Made by a program: the position numbers and the translations under genes. Of a stretch of 64,000 nucleotides of DNA, positions 19,602-28,379 are shown piece by piece (within the stretch, counting starts at the first letter, position 1; each line of letters opens with the position of its first letter). The notes beneath the pieces were generated by a model. The model saw only the letters and a list, made by a program, of their open reading frames with translations, had not been told where the DNA came from and ran no database searches. Origin of the DNA: an uncultured Marinobacter sp. (lineage in GTDB: Bacteria; Pseudomonadota; Gammaproteobacteria; Pseudomonadales; Oleiphilaceae); assembly GCF_947259545.1 (NCBI RefSeq), contig NZ_CAMYMK010000008.1, positions 372,001-436,000 on the forward strand. The letters are read 5' to 3'.

Positions 19602-21298
19602 GCAACTTGCTCCTTGCTGGCTTTGGACGTACGGGCGGTTTCGTCGATCATGTCGCGGTTACTGGCGCCGGGTTTGACGATGGGCCATACGTTTTCTTCC
19701 CGGCTGATGGCTACGTGCAGCAGCATTGGGCCGTTGTAGGCCAGGATGGTTTCAATGCCGCGGCGGATCTGGTCGGTGCGTTCAATGTGTAGGGCCGGGA
19801 TGTCGAAGGCCCTGGCCATGGCTACAAAGTCGGGGTTGTCGTCCAGATTGATCTGGCTTTCCCGGTTGTTGTAGAACAGCTCCTGCTGCTGGCGCACCAT
19901 GCCCAGGCACTGGTTGTCCATCACGATCAGTTTTACCGGCAGGTTGTAGCGGCGGATGGTGGCCAGCTCCTGGGCGTTCATCATGAACGAGCCATCGCCC
20001 GTCACGTTGATAACGGTGCTGTTACGGTCAGCAAACTGGGCACCGATGGCGGCGGGCAGGCCGAACCCCATGGTGCCGAGGCCTCCGCTGGTGAGGTGAT
20101 GGCGCGGGTGGTCGAACTCGTAGTGCTGGGCGACCCACATCTGGTGCTGGCCGACATCGCAGGCAATGACCGTATCGTCTGGCGCAACACGCGAGAGCTG
20201 GCGGATAAACGCCGGGCCGGTGATGGGCGCCAAAGCTTCTTCATTATCGGCGGCGTGGAAGCCGGCCGTGGTGTGCCAGGTACGGCACTGTTTCCGCCAT
20301 TCGCCGATGGCCAGTGGTTTGTCCTGCAAGGCAGTGGTCAATGCGGTGAGGATGTCGTTCAGGTCTCCGCGAATGGCCAGATCGGCCGGACGCAGTTTGT
20401 TGATTTCAGCAGCGTCGGCGTCAATGTGAATCATCCTGGCGTTGGGGGCGAAACCGTTCAGGTTGCCGGTGGCGCGGTCGTCCAGGCGCGCGCCGATTAC
20501 CAGCAACAGATCGCATTCGTCGACCGCCTTGTTGGCGGCTCGGGAGCCGTGCATCCCCAGCATGCCGAGGTTGTAGGGATTGTGTTTACCGGCGTTCCCG
20601 ATGCCCTTGAGGGTTACCACAGAGGGCATGGCTGACGACTCGGCAAACGCGCGGAAACTGTGCTCTGCGTGGGCCAGGCTGATGCCGCCGCCGCTGTAAA
20701 GTAGGGGTTTGCGGGCACTGCGCAGCATGGTCAGTGCTTCGGTCAGATCCGGGCAGCCGCCGTGCTGTGGCTCCGGCCGGGAGCAGGGGGCATCGGCAAC
20801 GTCAGTGAGTAACAGGTCCTTGGGGATATCAATCCACACCGGTCCCGGCCGGCCGCTCTGGGCCAGCTCGATGGCTTCTTCCATGATGCCGGGCAGGGTG
20901 TCAGCGTCATCCACCAGGTAACTGTGTTTAACGATGCCGAGGGTCATGCCCAGCACGTCGGTTTCCTGGAATGCATCTGTGCCGATCAGGCCGGAGGGTA
21001 CCTGCCCGGTGATCACCAGCATGGGAATGGAATCCCGGTGAGCATTGGCAACCCCGGTAATCAGGTTGGTGGCGCCGGGGCCGGAGGTGGCGATGCAAAC
21101 GCCCAGCTTGCCGCTGGCCCGGGCATAGCCATCGGCGGCCAGGGCGCAGCCCTGCTCATGGCGGCACAGCACATGTTCCACACCCACGTCGTCCACCAGC
21201 GCGTCGTATAGCGGCATGATGCAACCGCCCGGGTAACCGAAAACCGTACTGATGTTGTGGCGGTGGAACGCTTCAAGAATGTGCTGTGCGCCGTTCAT
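19598..21298 (-). CDS. ilvG: Acetolactate synthase II catalytic subunit
   Basis: 566 residues from the ATG at 21298 (MNGAQHILEAFHRHN). The frame is open further upstream, but those codons read through the attenuator hairpin. ThDP-enzyme features are complete: the catalytic Glu in CRHEQGCALAADGYAR, a central FAD-binding-like domain, and the GDGSFMMNAQELATI to DNQCLGMVRQQQELFY segment binding thiamine diphosphate and Mg. It condenses two pyruvates, or pyruvate with 2-oxobutyrate, in Val/Leu/Ile synthesis. Expression should be set by the leader peptide and terminator directly upstream. Confidence 0.95.
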   Translation of the reverse strand: MNGAQHILEAFHRHNISTVFGYPGGCIMPLYDALVDDVGVEHVLCRHEQGCALAADGYARASGKLGVCIATSGPGATNLITGVANAHRDSIPMLVITGQVPSGLIGTDAFQETDVLGMTLGIVKHSYLVDDADTLPGIMEEAIELAQSGRPGPVWIDIPKDLLLTDVADAPCSRPEPQHGGCPDLTEALTMLRSARKPLLYSGGGISLAHAEHSFRAFAESSAMPSVVTLKGIGNAGKHNPYNLGMLGMHGSRAANKAVDECDLLLVIGARLDDRATGNLNGFAPNARMIHIDADAAEINKLRPADLAIRGDLNDILTALTTALQDKPLAIGEWRKQCRTWHTTAGFHAADNEEALAPITGPAFIRQLSRVAPDDTVIACDVGQHQMWVAQHYEFDHPRHHLTSGGLGTMGFGLPAAIGAQFADRNSTVINVTGDGSFMMNAQELATIRRYNLPVKLIVMDNQCLGMVRQQQELFYNNRESQINLDDNPDFVAMARAFDIPALHIERTDQIRRGIETILAYNGPMLLHVAISREENVWPIVKPGASNRDMIDETARTSKASKEQVA

Positions 21299-21323
21299 GG
21301 TCGTTTTTCCCTTTTTCTTCCGC

Positions 21324-21360
21324 AAAAAAAAGCCCCCGGGACCTTTCGGTGCCGGGGGCT
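21324..21360 (-). terminator. ilvGM attenuator (intrinsic terminator)
   Basis: On the minus strand a GC-rich stem (AGCCCCCGG... paired with ...CCGGGGGCT, 21331-21360) with a GAAA-type loop is followed by a run of eight T's. It lies after the Val/Leu-rich leader and before ilvG. A GGGGGCTTTTG inside the leader coding sequence can pair with the left half of this stem and act as the alternative structure. Confidence 0.9.
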
Positions 21361-21384
21361 TCTGGTGTCTTGTCAGGTTTGTCG

Positions 21385-21477
21385 CTATCTCACCCGCTTG
21401 TCCACGCAAAAGCCCCCGGACGGTACCACGACCACCAGGACCAGCTTCACAAGGACGATTACAGCGTTGAAGTTCAT
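21385..21477 (-). CDS. ilvL: ilv leader peptide (attenuation control)
   Basis: A 30-residue reading frame starting MNFNAVIVLVKLVLVVVVPS and ending in a TAG. Of the first 18 residues seven are Val, three Leu and one Ile, clustered just before the region that pairs with the terminator stem. This is the classic arrangement for ribosome-mediated attenuation by branched-chain tRNA charging: stalling on Val/Leu codons would favour the antiterminator and let ilvGM be read. No strong SD is obvious. Named by analogy with enteric ilvL, not by sequence similarity. Confidence 0.88.
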   Translation of the reverse strand: MNFNAVIVLVKLVLVVVVPSGGFCVDKRVR

Positions 21478-21614
21478 GAGATAAGTGCGCTTGCTCAAAC
21501 TCTGTTTACGATAGTGAAAAGTTAACCCAGCAATGAAGGCCAGCGCAACCCCTGATTCCATCTTTTTGTGCTACCGTTTGACTCCTTAATGTATGCGCAA
21601 CAAACGAGAAGAAC

Positions 21615-22697
21615 ATGAGCAAGAGCAGGTGGGGCTCCCTTGGGCTGTCATTACTGGTAATCATTGCACTCGTGCTTTGGCTGGTCAGTGGCGAGGTAAA
21701 GGTCGCGCAACAGGAAGCTCCGGATATGGAGGAAGTCGATGCCGGCGAGCCACCCAGCGTTGAGGTGGAAACCCTGCGGGCTCGTCTCTACGAGCCCGGA
21801 CTGATGCTGCAGGGGCAACTGGAACCCTGGCGGACAGTGTCCATCAGCGCCGGAGTCAGCGGGACGGTGGAAGAGTTGGCGGTGGACCAGGGCCAACGGG
21901 TGAAACAGGGGCAGACATTGTTGCGTCTGTCCGACGATGGTCGCAGGGCAGGTGTTGAACGGTGGCAGGCCCGGGTTCGGAAGCTGGAAGCCGATCTGGC
22001 TGCCGCTCGCCGGCTTGGCGCCAGCAACCTGGCGAGCCAGTCGGATATCCTGGGGCTGGAGAGTGATTTGTCCGCAGCCCGTGCGGAATTGGCGCAGGTT
22101 CGCCATGCCGTTAACGATCTCACTCCGAAGGCACCGTTTGATGCCATTGTGAATCGTCGCCATGTGGACCTGGGCAATCTGGTGCAGCCGGGTACGGCAC
22201 TGTTTGAACTGGTCCAGGTAGACCGCCTCAAGGCGACCGGACAGATACCCCAGCAATCGGTTGGAGACGTAGCGGAAGGTCAAAGCGTTTATATCCGTTT
22301 GATCAACGGCGGTTCCCTGGAAGGTGAGGTGAGTTTTGTAGCCAGTGCGGCCAATCCGCAAACCCGCAGCTTTGAGGTTGAGGTGACAGTAGAAAATCCG
22401 GATCTCAAACGGGTGGCGGGTGGTAGTGCCACATTGCGGATTGCCTTGCCCGAAACCCGGGCCACCTTTATTTCTCCGGCCTATCTGTCACTGGGGGACG
22501 ACGGTCGCCCGGGTGTGCGTTATGTGGATGACGGCAATCGGGTGGTGTTCCGTAATGTCACCTTGCTGAGCGTGACCACCGATGGTGCCTGGGTTAGCGG
22601 ACTGCCGGACGAGATCCAGCTGATTACCCGCGGTGGTGGCTTTGTGTCTATCGGGCAGGAAGTACACCCGGTTGACCGTTCAAGTGACCGGGGCTGA
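21615..22697 (+). CDS. RND efflux periplasmic adaptor (membrane fusion protein)
   Basis: 360 residues. An N-terminal membrane anchor (about 8-26, LGLSLLVIIALVLWLVS), then the biotinyl-lipoyl-like hairpin (SISAGVSGTVEELAVDQGQRVKQGQ), an alpha hairpin coiled coil (about 105-160), the second lipoyl half (APFDAIVNRRHVDLGNLVQPG) and a beta-barrel domain. It bridges the RND permease to an outer-membrane channel in the periplasm. No TolC-like gene lies nearby, so a shared channel is likely. It starts 316 bases from the divergent ilvG with the ilv leader between. Substrates unknown. Confidence 0.93.
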   Translation: MSKSRWGSLGLSLLVIIALVLWLVSGEVKVAQQEAPDMEEVDAGEPPSVEVETLRARLYEPGLMLQGQLEPWRTVSISAGVSGTVEELAVDQGQRVKQGQTLLRLSDDGRRAGVERWQARVRKLEADLAAARRLGASNLASQSDILGLESDLSAARAELAQVRHAVNDLTPKAPFDAIVNRRHVDLGNLVQPGTALFELVQVDRLKATGQIPQQSVGDVAEGQSVYIRLINGGSLEGEVSFVASAANPQTRSFEVEVTVENPDLKRVAGGSATLRIALPETRATFISPAYLSLGDDGRPGVRYVDDGNRVVFRNVTLLSVTTDGAWVSGLPDEIQLITRGGGFVSIGQEVHPVDRSSDRG

Positions 22698-22702
22698 ACA
22701 GC

Positions 22703-25700
22703 ATGCGGACCCTGATATTTGCGGCCCTTGATCGCAGCCGTACCAGCCTTCTGACCCTCACGTTCCTGATTCTCGGCGGGATCGCGGCCTTCTACAGTAT
22801 CCCCAAGGAAGCCAATCCGGACGTCACCATACCGATGATCTATATCTCCATGACCCTGGAGGGGATCAGTCCGGAAGATGGTGAACGCTTGCTGGTCCGA
22901 CCCATGGAGCAGGAACTGCGCTCCCTGGAAGGCATCAAGGAGATGAAGGGAACGGCATCCGAAGGGCATGCGTCCGTTATCCTGGAATTTGATGCCGGCT
23001 TTGACCCGGATAAAGCCCTTCAGGATGTGCGGGAGAAAGTCGACACCGCCCGCACCAAACTTCCCCAGGAAGCGGACGAGCCCCGAGTTAACGAGATCAA
23101 TGTTTCGTTATTTCCGGTGCTCTCCGTCGGGCTCTCCGGTCCCCTGTCGGAGCGCGAGCTGATCACCATTGCGCGACGACTCCAGGATGCCATTGAGGGC
23201 ATACCGGAAGTTCTGGAGGTGGAGATCGGCGGCGACCGTGAAGACCAACTGGAAGTAGTGGTGGATCCCCAGGTGCTGGAAAGCTACGGGGTCGATTTCA
23301 ATCAGCTTGCTACGCTGATTACGCGCAACAACCAGTTGGTGGCCGCTGGCAGTCTCGATACCGGTGCCGGACGCATGGCGATGAAAGTACCCGGGGTGAT
23401 TGAAAACATCGAAGATGTGATGTCCATGCCCATCAAGGTGGACGGCGATACGGTTATTACCTTTGGTGACGTCGCCATGTTGCAACGGACCTTCAAAGAC
23501 CCGAGAGGGTTTGCCCGTATCAATGGCGAACCGGCGCTGGTCCTGGAGGTGTCCAAACGGACCGGCGCCAATATCATTGAAACCGTTGCCCAGGTCCGGG
23601 CGCTGATTGAAGCTGCGGATTCCGAGTTGCCCGATGAGCTGGATGTTCGCTACATCATGGATCAGTCCACCGAAGTTCGCGACATCCTGAGTGACCTACT
23701 GAACAACGTGCTGACCGCCATCGTACTGGTGATCATTGTGGTGATTGCCGCCATGGGGCCGCGCTCTGCGGTTCTGGTTGGCCTGACCATTCCCGGCGCA
23801 TTTCTGACAGGCATTCTGGTGATCTGGGGAATGGGGCTGACCCTCAATATCGTCGTTCTGTTCAGTCTGATCCTGGTGGCGGGGATGCTGGTGGATGGTG
23901 CCATCGTGGTGTCTGAGCTGGCAGACCGGAACCTGTCCGACGGCATGGGGGTTCGAGCCGCCTGGGCTGAGTCCGCAAGTCGTATGGCGTGGCCGATCAT
24001 TGCGTCCACCGCGACCACCCTGGCGGTATTTGCACCATTGCTGTTCTGGCCGGGCGTAGTCGGGGAGTTCATGAAGTTCCTGCCCACCACCGTGATTATC
24101 TGCCTGACCGCATCCCTGTTGATGGCCCTGGTATTCCTGCCGGTTCTCGGGGCTGCCAGTGGCGGTAAGAGAGCCCGGCAGGCGGTGGGTGGCGGGCCCA
24201 TGATGGACGGGTACCGGAAACTCCTCGCTGTCTTGCTCAACCGCCCGGGATTCACCCTGTTGGGCGTGCTGGGGTTGATCGTGGTGATCTACGCCGCCTA
24301 TGCCTACTTCAATCATGGTGTCGAATTCTTCCCTGAGGTTGAACCCGATTCCGCTCAGGTGCAGGTCCGGGCCCGGGGAGATCTGTCAATCTGGGAACGG
24401 GACAGTATCGTTCGTGAAGTGGAGCAACGCCTCCAGGGCATGCCGGAAGTGAAAGCGCTGTATGCACGTTCCATGGTTAGTGCTGGCAATCGGATGGCCC
24501 CTGACGTGATCGGTGTATTGCAGTTCCAGTTTACCGACTGGTTTACCCGGCGCCCGGCGAACGACATTCTCGAGGATTTCAGGGAACGGACAAGCGACAT
24601 CCCGGGCATTCAACTTGAATTCCGGAAACAGGAAGGTGGCCCGGCGGGCGGGAAACCCGTTGAGTTGCAAGTGAGCAGCATGAGCAGTGACGTGCTTGAT
24701 GACTACGTGAACCAGATTCAGAAACGCATGTCCACGATGGGCGGATTCGTGGACATAGAGGATGACCGCAGCCTCCCGGGCATTGAATGGCGATTGCAGG
24801 TGGATCGTGAAGCCGCAGCGCGTTTTGGTACCGACGTGCTGAGTGTTGGCAGCGCCGTGCGATTGATTACCAATGGGCTGGTTCTGGCTACCTACCGCCC
24901 GGAAGATGTGCGGGATGAGGTGGATATCGCGGTCCGGGTTCCGAACAACTGGCGCGAACTCGATCAGTTCCAGCGTCAAACCATCCACACCAGCCGTGGC
25001 CAGGCCCCGTTGTCGGAGTTTGTTTCCCTGGAGCCGGCGCCGAAGACCGGTAGCATTGTCCGTGTGGATGGTCAGCGCACGGTGACCATCAAAGCCGATA
25101 TCGAGCCCGGGCGTCGGGTTGATGAATTGCTGCGCAGCCTGCAGGCGGAAATGCCGGAGCCTCCGGCTGGTGTGACGATCAAAGTGGGTGGCGAAAACGA
25201 GGACCAGCAGCAGGCGGCCAACTTCCTGACCTCCGCTTTCCTGGTCGCTATTGCGTTGATGCTGTTGATACTGGTGACCCAGTTCAATTCTCTGTACCAG
25301 ACCTTCCTGATCCTGTCTGCAATTGTGCTGTCCACAGCAGGTGTCCTGCTGGGATTGCTGCTGAATGGTCAGTCGTTTGGCATTGTTATGGTGGGCATGG
25401 GGATCATTGCCCTGGCCGGGATTGTGGTGAACAACAACATCATCCTGATCGACACTTACAACCGGATGCGAAAAAGCGGGATGGCAGCCTATGAGGCGGC
25501 ACTGGAAACCGGTTGTCTGCGTATGCGGCCGGTATTGCTGACGGCGGTCACCACGGTGCTGGGTCTGATGCCTATGGTGCTGGGCATCAACGTGGATCTG
25601 CTGACCCCATCCCTCGGAATCGGGGCACCCTCCACCCAGTGGTGGACCCAGCTGTCCAGCGCTATTGCCGGTGGCCTGACCTTTGCGACCATACTGACGC

Positions 25701-25774
25701 TGTTGCTCACCCCGGCGCTGCTGGTTCTGGGCGACCGGGTAGGGCACAGAGTCAGGGGGATTATTGGGCGATGA
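22703..25774 (+). CDS. RND multidrug efflux permease (AcrB/HAE1 family)
   Basis: 1023 residues, typical for the family. One TM at the N terminus (LTLTFLILGGIAAFYSIP), a large periplasmic porter loop, TM2-6, a second loop, and a final TM set. The proton-relay region in TM4 reads GMLVDGAIVVSELADRN, with Asp then Gly instead of the AcrB Asp-Asp pair; this variant occurs in some HAE1 branches. It is a proton-driven inner-membrane pump. It begins 5 bases after the adaptor gene, and its stop overlaps truC as ATGA, so all three appear co-translated. Confidence 0.94.
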   Translation: MRTLIFAALDRSRTSLLTLTFLILGGIAAFYSIPKEANPDVTIPMIYISMTLEGISPEDGERLLVRPMEQELRSLEGIKEMKGTASEGHASVILEFDAGFDPDKALQDVREKVDTARTKLPQEADEPRVNEINVSLFPVLSVGLSGPLSERELITIARRLQDAIEGIPEVLEVEIGGDREDQLEVVVDPQVLESYGVDFNQLATLITRNNQLVAAGSLDTGAGRMAMKVPGVIENIEDVMSMPIKVDGDTVITFGDVAMLQRTFKDPRGFARINGEPALVLEVSKRTGANIIETVAQVRALIEAADSELPDELDVRYIMDQSTEVRDILSDLLNNVLTAIVLVIIVVIAAMGPRSAVLVGLTIPGAFLTGILVIWGMGLTLNIVVLFSLILVAGMLVDGAIVVSELADRNLSDGMGVRAAWAESASRMAWPIIASTATTLAVFAPLLFWPGVVGEFMKFLPTTVIICLTASLLMALVFLPVLGAASGGKRARQAVGGGPMMDGYRKLLAVLLNRPGFTLLGVLGLIVVIYAAYAYFNHGVEFFPEVEPDSAQVQVRARGDLSIWERDSIVREVEQRLQGMPEVKALYARSMVSAGNRMAPDVIGVLQFQFTDWFTRRPANDILEDFRERTSDIPGIQLEFRKQEGGPAGGKPVELQVSSMSSDVLDDYVNQIQKRMSTMGGFVDIEDDRSLPGIEWRLQVDREAAARFGTDVLSVGSAVRLITNGLVLATYRPEDVRDEVDIAVRVPNNWRELDQFQRQTIHTSRGQAPLSEFVSLEPAPKTGSIVRVDGQRTVTIKADIEPGRRVDELLRSLQAEMPEPPAGVTIKVGGENEDQQQAANFLTSAFLVAIALMLLILVTQFNSLYQTFLILSAIVLSTAGVLLGLLLNGQSFGIVMVGMGIIALAGIVVNNNIILIDTYNRMRKSGMAAYEAALETGCLRMRPVLLTAVTTVLGLMPMVLGINVDLLTPSLGIGAPSTQWWTQLSSAIAGGLTFATILTLLLTPALLVLGDRVGHRVRGIIGR

Positions 25775-26520
25775 CGTTCGAGCGCAACCCGCTGACTGAA
25801 TTGTACCGGGATACCCAGCTTTTGGTGGTCCACAAACCGGCGGGCCTGCTGGTACACCGAAGCCCCATAGACCGGCATGAAACTGAATTTGCCCTGCAGT
25901 ATGCACGGGCGTTGAATGGTGGGGAGCATGTCTATCCGGTGCATCGACTGGACCGGCCTACATCCGGGATCCTAGTGTTTGCCAGGGATAGAGACACGGC
26001 ACGCACGCTGGGTCTTGCGATGATGTCCGGCGACGTGTCCAAGACTTATCTTGCAATGGTGCGTGGCTGGCCGGCGGAGAGCGGAGAGATTGACCACCCG
26101 TTGCGGGAAGAGTCGGAAGATCGACGCCTCCGGGGCGTTGAACAGCCGGTCAGGGAAGCGTTAACCCGCTACCGAACGCTGGCGACCACGGAGATACCAG
26201 TTGCCATCGAGAAATATCCGACCAGCCGATACGCTGTGGTCGAGCTTTGCCCTAAAACCGGTCGAAAACACCAGCTTCGACGGCACATGAAGCACATCCA
26301 TCATCCGATCATTGGCGATGCCAATCATGGCCGGGGCCGGCACAATCGTTATTTCGCGGAGAGATTCGGACAGGGGCGGCTAATGCTGGCAGCTACCCGC
26401 CTGGAATTCCAGCATCCTGCATCCGGGGAGGCGATGTCTATCAGTGCGCCGCCGGAAAGCAGCTTCCTTGAGGTGTTGTCTGTCTTTCCCGGCTTTACCC
26501 TGCCGGATCAGCCGGAGTAA
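25771..26520 (+). CDS. truC: tRNA pseudouridine synthase C (TruC), pseudouridine-65
   Basis: 249 residues of the RsuA/RluA family. HRLDRPTSG at 59-67 carries catalytic Asp61. The VHKPAGLLVHRSPIDRHET start, the PKTGRKHQLRRHMKHIHHPIIGD block and LMLAATRLEFQHP are characteristic of TruC, which modifies U65 of some tRNAs. The start ATG overlaps the RND permease stop (ATGA). An open frame running further upstream lies inside the permease gene and is not used. It converges with the GGDEF-EAL gene, and the 3' ends overlap by 13 bases. Confidence 0.93.
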   Translation: MTFERNPLTELYRDTQLLVVHKPAGLLVHRSPIDRHETEFALQYARALNGGEHVYPVHRLDRPTSGILVFARDRDTARTLGLAMMSGDVSKTYLAMVRGWPAESGEIDHPLREESEDRRLRGVEQPVREALTRYRTLATTEIPVAIEKYPTSRYAVVELCPKTGRKHQLRRHMKHIHHPIIGDANHGRGRHNRYFAERFGQGRLMLAATRLEFQHPASGEAMSISAPPESSFLEVLSVFPGFTLPDQPE

Positions 26521-28379
26521 TAGCGGTCAATGATCTGGGTAAACGGGAGCGGTTTGCTGTACCGGTAGCCCTGGAGGTAGTCGCAACCTCTCTCCAGCAG
26601 CCACGCTTCGTGGGACTCATTCTCGACACCTTCGGCCACGACAGAGAGCCCCAGGCCTCTGGCCAAACCTATGATAGACAGCGTAATGGCGCAATCGTTT
26701 TCGTCATTCGGGAGGTCTTTGATGAATGACCGGTCGATCTTGATCCGGGAAAACGGCAGGCTCTTGAGGCGGGACAATGACGAATAGCCGGTACCGAAAT
26801 CATCAATGGCCAGTTCGGCTCCGGCCTTGACCAGCCGTTCCAGAACTTTCTCGATAATTCCGGAGTCGCCCTGGATCGAGTCTTCGGTGACTTCAAACTG
26901 AAGGGCGCTGACCGGCATTTTCTGTTTGGCGCAAATTTCCTCAATCCGATCAGGCAAGTCAACCGTCAGAACCTGCTCGGCAGACAAGTTGACCGAGATG
27001 GTTGGCAGCTGGATGCCTGATGATGAAGCTTCGGACCAGTCTTCACAGACCCGTTGCAGCACGCACTCGCCCAGGGCGTACATCAGGCCACTGCCACGGG
27101 CAATGTCCAGAAACTCAATCGGCGATAGCCATCCCCTCAGGGGATGATTCCAGCGAACCAGAGCTTCCATGCAGACCAAGTTCTTTCCCGCTTGATCAAC
27201 AATGGGCTGGTAGAAAACATCCAGGGCATTATTGCTGATGGTTGATCGCAGTTCCCGCTCAAGTGCGAATCTTGATTGCGCAGTGATCCGGATGGCGGAA
27301 TCGAAAACGGTAGCTTGCGCCCGTCCCAGATTCTTTGCGTGGTACATGGCGGCTTCTGCGCCGCGCAACAGTTCCTGCGGTTCCACACAGTCTTTCGGGA
27401 GAAGGCAGATGCCCAGGCTGGCACTGATACCCAGGGACTGACCCGACACCCGGATGGGTTGTTCTATGGACCTCAGAATCTGGTCAGCGGCGTGATTCAG
27501 GGCTTCTGCATGTGTTTGGTGGCGGATCAGCATTGCGAATTCGTCGCCACCGATGCGGGCCAGCATGTCTTTGCCCTCAAGCCGCAGTGTTTTGAGGCGT
27601 TGACCAAGCTCTGCGATAACGCTGTCTCCGGCCTGCGGCCCCAAACCGTCGTTAATGGCTTTCAGGCGGTCCACGTCGATCCAGATCAGTGCCAAGCTGC
27701 CTTTTTGGCGTTTGAGGACCTTTTTCGCCAGGTGAACTACCCGTTCCTTGAGGGAATCAATATTGGGGAGGCCGGTGAGCGTGTCGAACCGCGAGATAAA
27801 ATCCAGCGCCTTTTGTGAACTCATCCAGGCTTCGTAGATGTTGACCAGGCTGATGGTGTCGGCAATGGATATGGCAAACGAGAGTTCCGGCAACGTCCAG
27901 TTTCGTGGGTGACAGGCTTCCAGGCACACCACGCCGCTGAGCCGGGAACCATCGAATACCGGGGCATCGAGCATGGAGTGAATCCCCACCGATGGCAGGT
28001 AGTTTGATTTGAAGCTGGAAGTGCGGGGGTCGTTGCGAGCGTCATTGACCGCGAGAATCCGTTCCTCGCTGATGGCCTGAAAGTAATTGGGATGGTCTGA
28101 ACGGTAGAGGTTGACGGGGCTCAGATCTTTGTTGGTCGATGACACATTTTGCTGGCGGGCTCCGGGTTCCTCGTGTATGTCATAAAGGCATTCGCAGGTA
28201 ATGCGGTCCCGTCCTGGATGGAAGAACCAAACACTCACCCTCTCAACCCCCAGCAGGCGACCACAAAGGGACGCTAACGCGGAAAGTTTTTGGTGTCTTT
28301 GTTGCCTGATAAAGCCCGAATCGTGACTTAACTCCATCAGGGCCTTGTGGTAGCTCACAAAGGTTTCGCTGTCATCCAT
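26508..28379 (-). CDS. GAF-GGDEF-EAL cyclic-di-GMP turnover protein
   Basis: 623 residues. N-terminal GAF sensor domain (about 28-180), then a diguanylate cyclase domain with an intact IGGDEF motif, and a phosphodiesterase domain with EALVRWNHP and the DDFGTGYSSLSRL loop intact. Both catalytic motifs are kept, so it may make or break c-di-GMP, though in such proteins one activity often dominates. No TM segment, so cytoplasmic. It overlaps the amidase gene by 8 bases and is the last gene of a run with HD-GYP, djlA and amidase. The GAF ligand is unknown. Confidence 0.93.
   Translation of the reverse strand: MDDSETFVSYHKALMELSHDSGFIRQQRHQKLSALASLCGRLLGVERVSVWFFHPGRDRITCECLYDIHEEPGARQQNVSSTNKDLSPVNLYRSDHPNYFQAISEERILAVNDARNDPRTSSFKSNYLPSVGIHSMLDAPVFDGSRLSGVVCLEACHPRNWTLPELSFAISIADTISLVNIYEAWMSSQKALDFISRFDTLTGLPNIDSLKERVVHLAKKVLKRQKGSLALIWIDVDRLKAINDGLGPQAGDSVIAELGQRLKTLRLEGKDMLARIGGDEFAMLIRHQTHAEALNHAADQILRSIEQPIRVSGQSLGISASLGICLLPKDCVEPQELLRGAEAAMYHAKNLGRAQATVFDSAIRITAQSRFALERELRSTISNNALDVFYQPIVDQAGKNLVCMEALVRWNHPLRGWLSPIEFLDIARGSGLMYALGECVLQRVCEDWSEASSSGIQLPTISVNLSAEQVLTVDLPDRIEEICAKQKMPVSALQFEVTEDSIQGDSGIIEKVLERLVKAGAELAIDDFGTGYSSLSRLKSLPFSRIKIDRSFIKDLPNDENDCAITLSIIGLARGLGLSVVAEGVENESHEAWLLERGCDYLQGYRYSKPLPFTQIIDRYYSG

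Noticed and set aside
25513..25770. Upstream extension of truC
   Set aside because: Inside the RND permease gene; the ATGA overlap start at 25771 fits the TruC family length.
24386..25906. 506-codon minus-strand frame opposite the RND permease
   Set aside because: His/Gln/Pro-rich shadow text; the plus-strand permease is complete and recognised.
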